Shown one piece after another: positions 1 to 7,008 of a stretch of 17,613 nt of DNA. A program made the position numbers and the translations under genes. Source of the stretch: Pseudolabrys sp. (GTDB lineage Bacteria > Pseudomonadota > Alphaproteobacteria > Rhizobiales > Xanthobacteraceae). The stretch is from contig JAQSCR010000416.1 of assembly GCA_029945495.1 (NCBI GenBank), positions 473 to 18,085 on the forward strand. The letters are read 5' to 3'. Each line of letters begins with the position of its first letter. The first letter of the stretch is position 1. The notes under the pieces are model-generated. The model saw nothing but the letters and a program-made list of their open reading frames with translations, had not been told where the DNA came from and did no database searches.

Positions 1-739
1 AGCCAGTCATGCAATAGGCCTTCGACGTGCCGTTGATCGTCAGCGTGCGCGGATAGAGCTGCGGCTCGACCTGCGCCGGCGTCGTGAACACGAAGTCGTC
101 ATAGGTCAGGTGCTCGTACATGTCGTCGGTCATGACGTAGACATGCGGGTGCTTGAGCAGCACGTCTGTCAGAGCCTTCAGCTCGGCGCGCGTATAGGCG
201 GCGCCAGTCGGGTTCGACGGCGAGTTCAGCAGCAGCCACTTGGTCTGCGGCGTGATCGCCTTCTCGAGCTGCGCCGCGGTCAGCTTGAAGCCGCTGTCCA
301 TCGAGCAGACGACCTCCACCGGCGTGCCGCCGGCGAGATAGACCATGTCGGGATAGCTCACCCAATACGGCGCCGGGATGATGACCTCGTCGCCGGGGTT
401 CATCGTCGCCATGAAGGCGTTGTACAGAACCTGCTTGCCGCCGGTGCCGACGCTGATCTGCGACGGCTTGTAGTCGAGCTCGTTCTCGCGCTTGAACTTG
501 CCGGCGACCGCCGCCTTCAGCTCGGGGATGCCGTCGACATTGGTGTACTTCGAGGCGCGGCCTTCGCGGATCGCCTTGATCGCGGCTTCCTTGATGTTCT
601 CCGGCGTGTCGAAATCCGGCTCGCCGGCGCCCAGGCCAATGACGTTGCGACCGGCGGCTTTGAGCGCGCGCGCCTTGTCGGTCACCGCAATGGTCGGTGA
701 CGGCTTGATGCGCTTGAGGCTGTCCGCGAGAAAGGCCAT
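1..739 (-). CDS. aatA: Aspartate aminotransferase, class I (N-terminal 246 residues, cut by window edge)
   Basis: This is a PLP-dependent fold-type I aminotransferase that should interconvert aspartate and oxaloacetate with glutamate/2-oxoglutarate in the cytoplasm. Visible family marks are GAGEPDFDTP (residues 38-46), the PLP-phosphate loop VGTGGKQ (97-103), the substrate and cofactor motif NSPSNPTGA (172-180), the aspartate stretch MTDDMYEHL (203-211) and the Schiff-base lysine K240 in GTSKAYCMTG. The family is normally about 400 residues, so roughly 40 percent lies beyond base 1. The start at 739 gives the usual N-terminus MAFLADSLKRIKPSPTIAVT, and a GGAG-like stretch lies just upstream. 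It is transcribed away from the GT87 gene across a 150-bp gap. The exact substrate (aspartate, or also prephenate as in some alphaproteobacterial enzymes) cannot be settled from this part. The gene symbol is inferred from the family. Confidence 0.95.
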   Translation of the reverse strand, partial: MAFLADSLKRIKPSPTIAVTDKARALKAAGRNVIGLGAGEPDFDTPENIKEAAIKAIREGRASKYTNVDGIPELKAAVAGKFKRENELDYKPSQISVGTGGKQVLYNAFMATMNPGDEVIIPAPYWVSYPDMVYLAGGTPVEVVCSMDSGFKLTAAQLEKAITPQTKWLLLNSPSNPTGAAYTRAELKALTDVLLKHPHVYVMTDDMYEHLTYDDFVFTTPAQVEPQLYPRTLTINGTSKAYCMTG

Positions 740-786
740 GGGGGCTCCAAAAATCGGTCCAATTGCTGGATTTGAGTGTCGTAAAG

Positions 787-798
787 GCCCAATTGGGC
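787..798. promoter_or_regulatory. 12-bp perfect palindrome in the divergent gap aatA / GT87
   Basis: GCCCAATTGGGC is a perfect 12-bp palindrome about 50 bp upstream of the aminotransferase start and 90 bp upstream of the GT87 start. A related CCAATTG occurs at 763-769. It could be an operator for a dimeric regulator in this 150-bp divergent gap. No regulator or matching consensus was recognised, and no clear -35/-10 pair was found, so this is only a candidate. Confidence 0.25.
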
Positions 799-889
799 AA
801 CAGCAAGTCGCAAAGATTGATGCAGAGATCAAGCTTGTTGATGTCATCCCAGCAACGCACCTTTAAGGGGCCGCTGCTACCCCTAGACG

Positions 890-2254
890 ATGGCCGGATT
901 GATCGAAACCCTGCGCTACGGCGCCTGGCTGACCCGCGAGCGCATGCGGCTGGTGGCGGTGCTGCTCCTCGCCGCCACGCTGGCCGGCGCCGTATTCCTG
1001 GCCGCCACCTCGGACGGGCGCAACGACCGTTTCGGCCGGCCGCTCGGCACCGATTTCTCCAATGTCTACGCCGCCGGCACTTTTGTCCTCGCGGGCAAGG
1101 CCGCCGTCCCGTTCGACCCGGCCCGCCAATACGCGCGAGAGCAGGCGATCTTCGGCACCGACACGCAGTTCTATGGTTGGCACTACCCGCCGTTCTTCCT
1201 GGGGCTCGCGGCGCTGCTGGCGCTGATGCCCTATTGGCTGGCGCTGGCGCTCTGGCAGGGCGTGACGCTGGTGCTTTACGTGCTCGCGGTGCGGGCGGTC
1301 CTTCTTATCCCTCCCCCGCTTGCGGGGGAGGGTGGCCTGCGAAGCTGGCCGGATGCGGGCGCGGCGATCGTCCCCGACATTACTACCCCACCCGTCTCCG
1401 CCCTTCGGGCGGAGCCACCCTCCCCTTTCAGCGGAGGGATAGAACGGCTGTGGCTCCTCCTCGCACTCGCCTTCCCGGCGGTGTTCATCAATCTCGGCCA
1501 CGGCCATAACGGCTTCCTCACTGCCGCGCTGTTCGCCGCCGGCCTCCTCCAGCTCGACCGGCGGCCGTGGCTTGCCGGCGTGCTGTTTGCCTGTCTCGCT
1601 TACAAGCCGCAATTCGGTCTGTTGATTCCGGTCGTGCTCACGGCGAGCAGCCGCTGGCGCGCCTTCGTGTCGGCCGCCATCACCGTCGCCCTGCTCGCGC
1701 TCGCCGTGACACTCGCCTTCGGCACTGACGTGTGGCGCGCCTTCCTCGCCTCCACGACGTTCACGCGCACGGTCGTGCTCGAACAAGGCGGCACCGGCTG
1801 GCACAAGATCCAAAGCGCGTTTTCGGTCGTGCGCATGTGGGGCGGCGGCATTGCGCTCGCCTATTCCGTGCAGATCGCGACGACACTGTTCGTCGCCGCC
1901 GCGCTCGCCTGGCTGTGGCGCGGCCGCGCGCCATTTGCGCACAAGGCCGCCGCCTTGATGATCGGCACCGTGCTCGCGACGCCCTACAGCCTCGATTACG
2001 ATCTGATGCTGCTCGCGCCCGCGATTGCTTTCCTCGCCGCCGACGGAATGCAGCGCGGCTTCGCCCCGTGGGAGAAAACCATCCTCGCTTTGTTGTGGAT
2101 CGCGCCGCTCGTTACTCGCTTGGTGGCGCAGGCTACGCTGATACCGGTGGCGGTTCCGGCAATGTTGCTCTGCTTCATGTTTTTGCTGCGCTGCGCCATG
2201 GTGGAAAATGCGGCGCCGGGGCAGTGGCGTTTTGCCGCCCGCACCCTAAAATAG
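890..2254 (+). CDS. GT87/DUF2029 family multi-pass membrane glycosyltransferase-like protein
   Basis: This is a polytopic inner-membrane protein of 454 residues resembling the GT87 (DUF2029) family. Members use polyprenyl-phosphate-linked sugars and include mycobacterial mannosyltransferases; the acceptor here is unknown. Supporting marks are an N-terminal membrane helix (about 20-40), the first-loop acidic motif GTDFSNVYAAG (53-63), YGWHYPPFFLGL (95-106), NLGHGHNGF (201-209), LACLAYKPQFGLLIP-like helices and a late loop ATPYSLDYDLMLLAP. Residues 140-184 are not membrane-like: they are Pro/Gly-rich and are encoded by a palindromic repeat inserted in frame (see repeat at 1307-1440). The insert lies between two membrane helices, so the protein may still fold. 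No Shine-Dalgarno sequence is visible before the ATG at 890, so the start is likely but not certain. Confidence 0.8.
   Translation: MAGLIETLRYGAWLTRERMRLVAVLLLAATLAGAVFLAATSDGRNDRFGRPLGTDFSNVYAAGTFVLAGKAAVPFDPARQYAREQAIFGTDTQFYGWHYPPFFLGLAALLALMPYWLALALWQGVTLVLYVLAVRAVLLIPPPLAGEGGLRSWPDAGAAIVPDITTPPVSALRAEPPSPFSGGIERLWLLLALAFPAVFINLGHGHNGFLTAALFAAGLLQLDRRPWLAGVLFACLAYKPQFGLLIPVVLTASSRWRAFVSAAITVALLALAVTLAFGTDVWRAFLASTTFTRTVVLEQGGTGWHKIQSAFSVVRMWGGGIALAYSVQIATTLFVAAALAWLWRGRAPFAHKAAALMIGTVLATPYSLDYDLMLLAPAIAFLAADGMQRGFAPWEKTILALLWIAPLVTRLVAQATLIPVAVPAMLLCFMFLLRCAMVENAAPGQWRFAARTLK
1307..1440. repeat. Palindromic repeat element inserted in frame in the GT87 gene
   Basis: The element is bounded by inverted ends ATCCCTCC (1307-1314) and GGAGGGAT (1433-1440). 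Inside are an 11-bp perfect hairpin CCCTCCCCCGC/GCGGGGGAGGG (1309-1319 and 1322-1332, 2-nt loop), a second hairpin CTCCGCCC-TTC-GGGCGGAG (1396-1414) and a terminal stem CCCTCC/GGAGGG (1418-1423 and 1433-1438). The reading frame runs through it without a stop and adds about 45 residues rich in Pro, Gly and Ala. Similar C/G-rich palindromes are common between genes in Hyphomicrobiales; finding one inside a coding region is unusual. The exact ends and any target duplication cannot be fixed without an empty-site homologue. Confidence 0.75.
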
Positions 2255-2301
2255 CAGTCGAAGAGCCGGACAACGGCCGCAATCTCGTCAGGGAGTGCGC
2301 C

Positions 2302-3120
2302 ATGAAGCTTTCCGCCGACCAGGTCAAAGCCTTCGACGAACAAGGCTATGTCTTCTTTCCGAATTGTTTCTCGGAAGAAGAGATCGCGCTGCTGCGCTCT
2401 GAGGCCGACAACATTCTCAAGCTCGACCGCCCCGAAGTCTGGCGCGAAAAATCGGGCGCGCCGCGCACTGCCTTCGCCGCCCACAAGTTCAACAAGGTGT
2501 TCGAGGTGATGTCGCGCCACCCGCGGCTGGTCGAGCCTTTGATGCAGCTGTTCGGCGAGAGCGTCTATGTCCATCAGTTCAAGCTCAACGCCAAGGCCGC
2601 CTTCGAAGGCGACGTCTGGCAATGGCATCAGGACTACGGCACGTGGCAGCGCGACGACGGCATGCCCGAGCCCCGCGCGATGAATATCGCGATCTTTCTC
2701 GACGACGTACTGCCGATCAACGGCGCGCTGATGCTCATCCCGAAGAGCCACAAGCAGGGCGTGCTCGCCGCCGGTCACGACGTCACCACGACATCTTATC
2801 CGTTATGGACGCTCGACAAGGAGACAGTGACACGGCTCGCGCAAGAAGCTGCCGGCGCCGATGGCGTCGGTATCGTCGCACCGACCGGCAAGGCCGGCTC
2901 GGTGCTGATGTTTCACGGTAATCTGGTGCACGCCTCGCCGCCGAACATCACGCCCTACCCGCGCAAGATCGTCTATCTGACCTTGTGCGCGGTCTCCAAC
3001 CACATCACCAAATTCACCCGGCCGGAATTCATCGCACATCGCGACTTCACGCCGATCGTGCCGGTGGAGGACGATGCGCTGGTGGAATACGCCCGCGCCC
3101 ACCGGATCGCCGCGGACTAA
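2302..3120 (+). CDS. Phytanoyl-CoA dioxygenase (PhyH) family, EctD-like Fe(II)/2-oxoglutarate oxygenase
   Basis: This is a predicted cytoplasmic non-haem iron oxygenase of 272 residues that would hydroxylate an unknown substrate using 2-oxoglutarate and O2. Iron ligands are readable as H109 and D111 in WQWHQDYGTW and H210 in GNLVHAS; R221 in TPYPRK is the likely 2-oxoglutarate carboxylate ligand. The stretch DGMPEPRAMNIAIFLDDV followed by NGALMLIPKSHKQG resembles the ectoine hydroxylase (EctD) branch of PhyH. However, no ectABC genes are near, so the substrate should be left open. The start at 2302 has AGGGAG 8 bp upstream. It follows the GT87 gene by 47 bp on the same strand and precedes a GST by 153 bp. 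Confidence 0.88.
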   Translation: MKLSADQVKAFDEQGYVFFPNCFSEEEIALLRSEADNILKLDRPEVWREKSGAPRTAFAAHKFNKVFEVMSRHPRLVEPLMQLFGESVYVHQFKLNAKAAFEGDVWQWHQDYGTWQRDDGMPEPRAMNIAIFLDDVLPINGALMLIPKSHKQGVLAAGHDVTTTSYPLWTLDKETVTRLAQEAAGADGVGIVAPTGKAGSVLMFHGNLVHASPPNITPYPRKIVYLTLCAVSNHITKFTRPEFIAHRDFTPIVPVEDDALVEYARAHRIAAD

Positions 3121-3126
3121 AGTTCT

Positions 3127-3164
3127 CATAACGAGGCGTTGCGCAGGTAACGTTGTTCGTTATG
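3127..3164 (+). terminator. Candidate hairpin after the PhyH gene
   Basis: CATAACGA (3127-3134) pairs with TCGTTATG (3157-3164), and CGTT/AACG can pair inside the loop. It begins 6 bp after the PhyH stop. There is no clean T-run directly after it (TTTT occurs only at 3183-3186), so it may be a processing or stabilising hairpin rather than an intrinsic terminator. Confidence 0.3.
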
Positions 3165-3273
3165 CGTCGCAGATAAGAATCGTTTTAAGAAATTGTCGCG
3201 TACCGGCCTTGTTGTTGCCGGACTTTGCCTGCCCTATCCGCCGCGTTAGACTTCGCGCGAAGGACGCCGTCGT

Positions 3274-3903
3274 ATGTACACGCTCTATTCGATGCAACGA
3301 TCCGGCAATAGCTACAAGGTCCGCCTGGCGCTGGCCCGGCTCGGTATTCCATATCGGCAGGTCGAGATCGACATCCTGCGCGGCGAAAGCCGCACACCCG
3401 AATTCCTCGCCAAGAATCCAAGCGGCCAAGTGCCGCTGTTGGAAGTCGCGCCCAATCGGCACTTGGCCGAATCGAACGCCATACTCTGGTACGTCGCCGG
3501 CGGCACCACCTTGGCGCCGGAAGGCCGCATCGAGCGCGCCGAGGCGATGCAGTGGATGTTCTTTGAACAGCACAGCCTCGAGCCGAATATCGGCGCCGCC
3601 TATTTCTGGCTCTGCCTGGTCAAAGGCGGGCGCGACCTGCAGGGCCACGCGATCGAGGGCTGGATGGAAAACGGCTATCGCGCGCTCGGCGTGATGGAGA
3701 TGCATCTCTCCAAGCACGACTATTTCGTCGACAAGCGCTTCACCATCGCCGACATCGCCCTCTACGCCTACACCCATCTGGCGCACCATTGCGACTTCGA
3801 CCTCGGCCGCTATCCGGCGGTGCGCGCCTGGCTCGACCGGGTGGAGCGCGAGCCCGGCTACGTGTCGATGGACTGGCAGTCGCAATCCGAGGCGGCCGAA
3901 TAG
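3274..3903 (+). CDS. Glutathione S-transferase family protein
   Basis: This is a cytoplasmic protein of 209 residues with the two-domain GST layout. The N-terminal thioredoxin-like domain (about 1-78) has SGNSYKVRLAL (10-20), where S10 or S13 could be the catalytic residue, the cis-proline loop GQVPLLE (51-57) and the glutathione-binding ESNAI (66-70). The helical C-terminal domain carries the N-capping box FTIADIALYAYTH (156-168). Length is normal for the family. Upstream GAAGGACG gives a plausible ribosome site 8-10 bp before ATG. It lies on the same strand 153 bp after the oxygenase, so a shared detoxification or catabolic role is possible but not shown. The substrate cannot be told from the sequence. 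Confidence 0.9.
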   Translation: MYTLYSMQRSGNSYKVRLALARLGIPYRQVEIDILRGESRTPEFLAKNPSGQVPLLEVAPNRHLAESNAILWYVAGGTTLAPEGRIERAEAMQWMFFEQHSLEPNIGAAYFWLCLVKGGRDLQGHAIEGWMENGYRALGVMEMHLSKHDYFVDKRFTIADIALYAYTHLAHHCDFDLGRYPAVRAWLDRVEREPGYVSMDWQSQSEAAE

Positions 3904-3920
3904 CGCTGAAAGCACAGCGC
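3903..3920 (+). terminator. Candidate short hairpin at the GST stop codon
   Basis: GCGCTG (3903-3908) and CAGCGC (3915-3920) form a 6-bp stem with a 6-nt loop starting at the last base of the GST stop codon. There is no following T-run, so this is weak support for a terminator. Confidence 0.25.
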
Positions 3921-3943
3921 CCGGCATCGCGGCAAGCCGTTGA

Positions 3944-3959
3944 TTAACCTCTCGTTAAC
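3944..3959 (+). promoter_or_regulatory. CtrA-type binding site (TTAA-N7-TTAAC)
   Basis: TTAA at 3944-3947, seven bases (CCTCTCG), then TTAAC at 3955-3959 exactly match the published alphaproteobacterial CtrA consensus TTAA-N7-TTAAC. It lies 130 bp upstream of the ATG at 4089, in a gap between the GST and the small membrane protein. TTAA words are rare in this GC-rich DNA, which makes a chance match less likely. No sigma-70 promoter is obvious beside it. Confidence 0.5.
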
Positions 3960-4088
3960 CATGTGCGCCACGAAAACGCCGCGGTTCTCCAACGGCTTTG
4001 CCTTAATCGGGCCGAACCAACGCCCGCTTCGCGCGTTACGACAACCAGATCGGATCGTGGGTTTCCCGACCGAAAAGGTGGTTTCGTC

Positions 4089-4547
4089 ATGCGCAAGCAC
4101 ATTGAAAATCACGGCTTTGCCGCTCCGGTCGAGCGCGCGCTCGTCACCGAGCGCCGCAGCCGGGTCTTGGCCGAACTGTTCGCCATTGGCGGCCTGGTCG
4201 CCTCGACCCTGGTCGCCGCCACCGTCATCTCGATCGGCGCGGCGCGCGCGCAGGTCGCCGACGGCGTGATCGACAACGAAGGCAGCCTGTTCGCCATCGC
4301 TTTGGTGCTCGGTCTCGTCTTCATCGCCATCGGCGGCTTTTCGCTGCTGCCGCCGCGCGCGCGGCGCCACCGGCACGAGGCTTCGAGGCGTCGCGGCGTC
4401 GAGGTGTCGCAATCGCCAGTCCGCCTCGCGATCGGCTACGATGGTTCGCATGAAACCGCGCGCGGCATTCATCGGTCTCTTTCTGGTCCTGCCAATGGCC
4501 GCTGGTGCGGCCGAACCCACCTTCGACTCCTCCGCCGGTCCGCTTAA
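4089..4547 (+). CDS. Hypothetical small membrane protein with two hydrophobic helices
   Basis: I do not recognise the family. The ORF encodes 152 residues. It has a short charged N-terminus, a hydrophobic segment LAELFAIGGLVASTLVAATV (about 28-47) ending in an Ala-rich AARAQ that could be a signal peptidase site, a second hydrophobic segment at about 66-87 (LFAIALVLGLVFIAIGGFSL), and then a basic Arg/His-rich tail. The ATG at 4089 has AGGTGG 7 bp upstream, which is why it is preferred over the longer ORF start at 3963. Its last 107 bp overlap the sugar dehydrogenase in another frame, so the tail after about residue 117 may be poorly conserved. The upstream CtrA-like box suggests cell-cycle control. 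Confidence that it is a real gene is moderate. Confidence 0.55.
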   Translation: MRKHIENHGFAAPVERALVTERRSRVLAELFAIGGLVASTLVAATVISIGAARAQVADGVIDNEGSLFAIALVLGLVFIAIGGFSLLPPRARRHRHEASRRRGVEVSQSPVRLAIGYDGSHETARGIHRSLSGPANGRWCGRTHLRLLRRSA

Positions 4548-5583
4548 GGTCGACACCGTGGCGCGCGGGCTGGTGCACCCTTGGGCGCTCGCGTTCCTGC
4601 CCGATGGCCGCATGCTGGTCACCGAACGGCCCGGCCGCATTCGCATCGTCACGCGCGACGGAGTACTGTCGCCGCCACTTGGCGGCGTGCCAAAAGTATT
4701 TGCTTCGGGTCAGGGCGGCCTGCTCGACGTCATCCTCGATCGCGATTTCGGCAAGAACCAAACCATCTACTTCAGTTTCGCCGAACCGTTTGACGGCGGC
4801 GGTCGCACCGCCGTGGCTCGCGCGACGCTCAACGCCGGCGGAACGCCGAGCCTGGCCGATGTCAAAGTCATCTACCGGCAGCACGGCCCGGCCTCGCGCG
4901 GCAACCATTTTGGCGGCCGTATCGTGCACAGCAACACCGGTTATCTGTTCGTCAGTAACGGCGAACACTTCACCGACCGCGACATGGCGCAGACGCTCGA
5001 CAACGATCTCGGCAAGATCGTACGCATCGCGCCGGACGGCACGGTGCCGACAGACAATCCATTCAACGGACGGCCCGGCGCGCGGCCGGAAATCTGGTCC
5101 TACGGTCACCGCAATCCGCAGGGCCTCGCCATGAACCCGGCCGACGGCACGTTGTGGGAGCAGGAACACGGCGCCATGGGCGGCGACGAGATCAACGTAA
5201 TCGCTCCCGGCAAGAACTACGGTTGGCCGGTGGTCAGCTATGGCGTCAATTACGACGGCAGCAAAGTCGGCACCGGCAATACGCAGGCGCCGGGCATCAC
5301 CGATCCGCTTTGGCACTGGACGCCGTCGATCGCGCCGTCCGGCATGACGTTTTATACCGGCGATCTGTTTCCCGGCTGGAAGGGCAATCTGTTCAACGGC
5401 GCGCTGAAGTTTCAATTGCTGTCGCGGCTCGAGATCAAAGACGGCCGTGTCGTCAAGGAAGAGCGGCTGTTGCAGGGCCTCAGCGAGCGCATCCGCGACG
5501 TGCGGCAGGGACCGGACGGCGCGCTCTATCTGCTCACCGACAATGACGCCGGCCGCATCCTGCGCGTCAGCCCGGCGAAGTGA
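4441..5583 (+). CDS. Secreted PQQ-dependent sugar dehydrogenase (soluble glucose dehydrogenase/YliI type)
   Basis: This is a periplasmic six-bladed beta-propeller quinoprotein of 380 residues, expected to oxidise an aldose sugar with PQQ and calcium. An N-terminal signal peptide is visible (basic start, hydrophobic AAFIGLFLVLPMAAG, cut near AGAAE at 21-25). Family motifs are WALAFLPDGRMLVTERPGR (48-66), GQGGLLDV (90-97), RGNHFGGR (153-160; H156 is the likely catalytic base), SYGHRNPQGLA (220-230; R224), EQEHGAMGGDEIN (240-252; probable Ca/PQQ site), SGMTFYTGD (300-308) and RQGPDGALYLLTDN (355-368). ATGs at 4441 and 4450 are both possible starts; neither has a strong ribosome site. It overlaps the small membrane gene by 107 bp, suggesting translation may be coupled if that gene is real. 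No PQQ synthesis genes are in the window. Confidence 0.92.
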   Translation: MVRMKPRAAFIGLFLVLPMAAGAAEPTFDSSAGPLKVDTVARGLVHPWALAFLPDGRMLVTERPGRIRIVTRDGVLSPPLGGVPKVFASGQGGLLDVILDRDFGKNQTIYFSFAEPFDGGGRTAVARATLNAGGTPSLADVKVIYRQHGPASRGNHFGGRIVHSNTGYLFVSNGEHFTDRDMAQTLDNDLGKIVRIAPDGTVPTDNPFNGRPGARPEIWSYGHRNPQGLAMNPADGTLWEQEHGAMGGDEINVIAPGKNYGWPVVSYGVNYDGSKVGTGNTQAPGITDPLWHWTPSIAPSGMTFYTGDLFPGWKGNLFNGALKFQLLSRLEIKDGRVVKEERLLQGLSERIRDVRQGPDGALYLLTDNDAGRILRVSPAK

Positions 5584-5586
5584 ATG

Positions 5587-5689
5587 GTCATTCCGGGACG
5601 GCACGAAGGGCCGGACCCGGAATCCAGAAACAAACACATGCGCTTGCGTCTGGATTCCGGGTTCGCGCTGAAGCGCGCCCCGGAATGAC
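5587..5689. repeat. Hyphomicrobiales-type palindromic repeat (GTCATTCCGGG family), likely shared terminator
   Basis: Outer arms GTCATTCCGGG (5587-5597) and CCCGGAATGAC (5679-5689) pair over 11 bp, and inner arms CCCGGAATCCAGA (5616-5628) and TCTGGATTCCGGG (5649-5661) pair over 13 bp. Smaller hairpins such as CGCGC-TGAA-GCGCG lie between them, giving a cloverleaf-like fold. It fills the gap between two convergent genes, starting 4 bp after the sugar dehydrogenase stop and ending 5 bp before the DUF486 stop. Repeats with this sequence are widely scattered in Bradyrhizobium-like genomes. It could end transcription in both directions. Confidence 0.85.
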
Positions 5690-5693
5690 ATGA

Positions 5694-6056
5694 CTACAAC
5701 TTGTGAAACACAAAAAACGCGCCGGCAGCGATCAGCAAGAAGCCGAAGCCCTGGCTCCAGGTCAGCGCCTCTTTCAGATAGAATGTCGAGAACAGCGCGA
5801 AGATCACCAAAGTGATGACTTCCTGCATGGTCTTGAGCTGCGCCGGCGAATAGACCGAACTGCCGATACGGTTGGCCGGCACCGCCATGCAATATTCGAA
5901 GAAGGCGAGCCCCCAGCTGATGAAGATGACGCTGATCAGCGGCACTTCCTTGAAGCGCAGGTGCCAATACCAGGCCGTGGTCATGAACAGATTGGAGCCG
6001 ACCAGAAGCGCGATCGGCAGCAGATAGGGCGAAAGACCGGGCAGAAATGCTGGCAT
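5694..6056 (-). CDS. DUF486 / DMT-superfamily small membrane protein
   Basis: This inner-membrane protein of 120 residues matches the DUF486 family of small drug/metabolite-transporter-like proteins. Four hydrophobic helices are visible: PYLLPIALLVGSNLFMTTAW (10-29), about 41-60 (ISVIFISWGLAFFEYCMAVP), about 77-93 and about 99-119. Family-like motifs are WYWHLRF (29-35), ISWGLAFFEYC (46-56), VPANRIG (59-65) and QLKTMQEVITL (73-83). Length is normal for the family. The function is unknown; small multidrug-resistance transport has been suggested for such proteins but nothing here proves it. It converges with the sugar dehydrogenase and diverges from the SH3-like gene. Confidence 0.9.
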   Translation of the reverse strand: MPAFLPGLSPYLLPIALLVGSNLFMTTAWYWHLRFKEVPLISVIFISWGLAFFEYCMAVPANRIGSSVYSPAQLKTMQEVITLVIFALFSTFYLKEALTWSQGFGFLLIAAGAFFVFHKL

Positions 6057-6240
6057 GATAATCTCGGGCTGAACGGGGAATAGGAAGCGTTTGATCTAGC
6101 GGCATCGTTCATCGCCGGCCACAACTTTCGGTTTTAGCGGCTTGCCGTTGCCGCGAATTTGATCGGCTGTGTTGTCATTTCGCCGCATCGGCCCATGATA
6201 GATTTTCGCGCGACTTTTGTGCCGCGGCCGGAGCCTGACG

Positions 6241-7002
6241 ATGACGACGAAGACTGTGACGGCTTTGTTGGCCCTGGCGCTCGCGTGCGCTGCTCCGGCG
6301 CTGGCGCAGAAGGCTCAGGCGCAAAAGCCTATGGCGCCGGCCGCGCCGTACAAAGCGGTGGCCGTCGTGCCGCCCGGCGAGATGACCGATGCCGCGCTGA
6401 TCGAATTGCGCGGCCAGATCGGCGACGCCGCCAAGCGCCGCGACGCATCCGCGCTGGCGCGGCTGGTCGTCGGCACCGGATTTTTCTGGCAGCGCGATCA
6501 ACGCGACGCCGCCAACAAACGCAAATCCGGCTTCGACAATCTTTCCGCCACGCTGGGCCTTGCCAACAAGGACAGCGCCGGCTGGGACATTCTTACCGGC
6601 TATGCCGAGGACCAGACCGCCTCGCCGTCGCCGGGTCATAAAGGCGCGGTCTGCGCGCCGGCCGATCCGGGCTACGACCGCGCCGCCTTCGACAATCTGC
6701 TCAAGGCGACCCAGACCGATGTCGCCGAATGGGGCTACACGGTGTCAAGCGGCATCGAGGTGCACGCCACCGCCGCGGCCACCGCGCCGGTGGTCGAGAA
6801 GCTCGGCCTGCATGTCATTCGTGTCATGCCGGAGACCAAGCCGGGCTCTGCCGCCTATCAGCGCATCGCCACGCCCGCCGGCAAGATCGGTTATGTCTCG
6901 ATTGACGCCATCGCGCCGTTCGGCAATGACCAGATCTGTTACGTCAAGGATGCTGGCGCCTGGAAGATCGGCGGCTATATCGGCGGCGGCGAGCCACAGT
7001 AG
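6241..7002 (+). CDS. Secreted hypothetical protein with C-terminal SH3-like domain
   Basis: This protein of 253 residues has a clear signal peptide (TKTVTALLALALACAAPALA, cut near residue 23), then an Ala/Lys/Pro-rich linker (24-45). A central alpha-helical domain contains GTGFFWQRDQRD and GWDILTGYAED. A C-terminal segment (about 165-245) looks like a bacterial SH3 domain: repeated short strands, 'VHATAAATAPVVEKLGLHVIRVM', and 'GKIGYVSIDAIAPF...ICYVKDAGAWKIGGYIGGG'. SH3 domains of this kind often bind cell-wall peptides, so a periplasmic wall-linked role is possible. The start at 6241 was chosen because GGAG lies 7 bp upstream and the signal peptide begins there; an in-frame ATG at 6217 would add 8 residues. 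It is followed after 6 bp by the CWC gene. Confidence 0.75.
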   Translation: MTTKTVTALLALALACAAPALAQKAQAQKPMAPAAPYKAVAVVPPGEMTDAALIELRGQIGDAAKRRDASALARLVVGTGFFWQRDQRDAANKRKSGFDNLSATLGLANKDSAGWDILTGYAEDQTASPSPGHKGAVCAPADPGYDRAAFDNLLKATQTDVAEWGYTVSSGIEVHATAAATAPVVEKLGLHVIRVMPETKPGSAAYQRIATPAGKIGYVSIDAIAPFGNDQICYVKDAGAWKIGGYIGGGEPQ

Positions 7003-7008
7003 ATCGAC

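Noticed and set aside
863..1942. A 359-codon open frame on the minus strand
   Set aside because: It is antisense to the GT87 gene and rich in Arg/Glu/Gly as expected for a GC-rich shadow frame.
2302..3120. Naming the oxygenase ectD
   Set aside because: The motifs are similar, but there is no ectoine gene cluster and the ectoine-binding residues were not verified.
4321..6105. A 594-codon open frame on the minus strand
   Set aside because: It lies opposite the PQQ sugar dehydrogenase and runs over the repeat and DUF486; its Arg/Ala/His-rich product has no domain, and the plus-strand gene has clear motifs.
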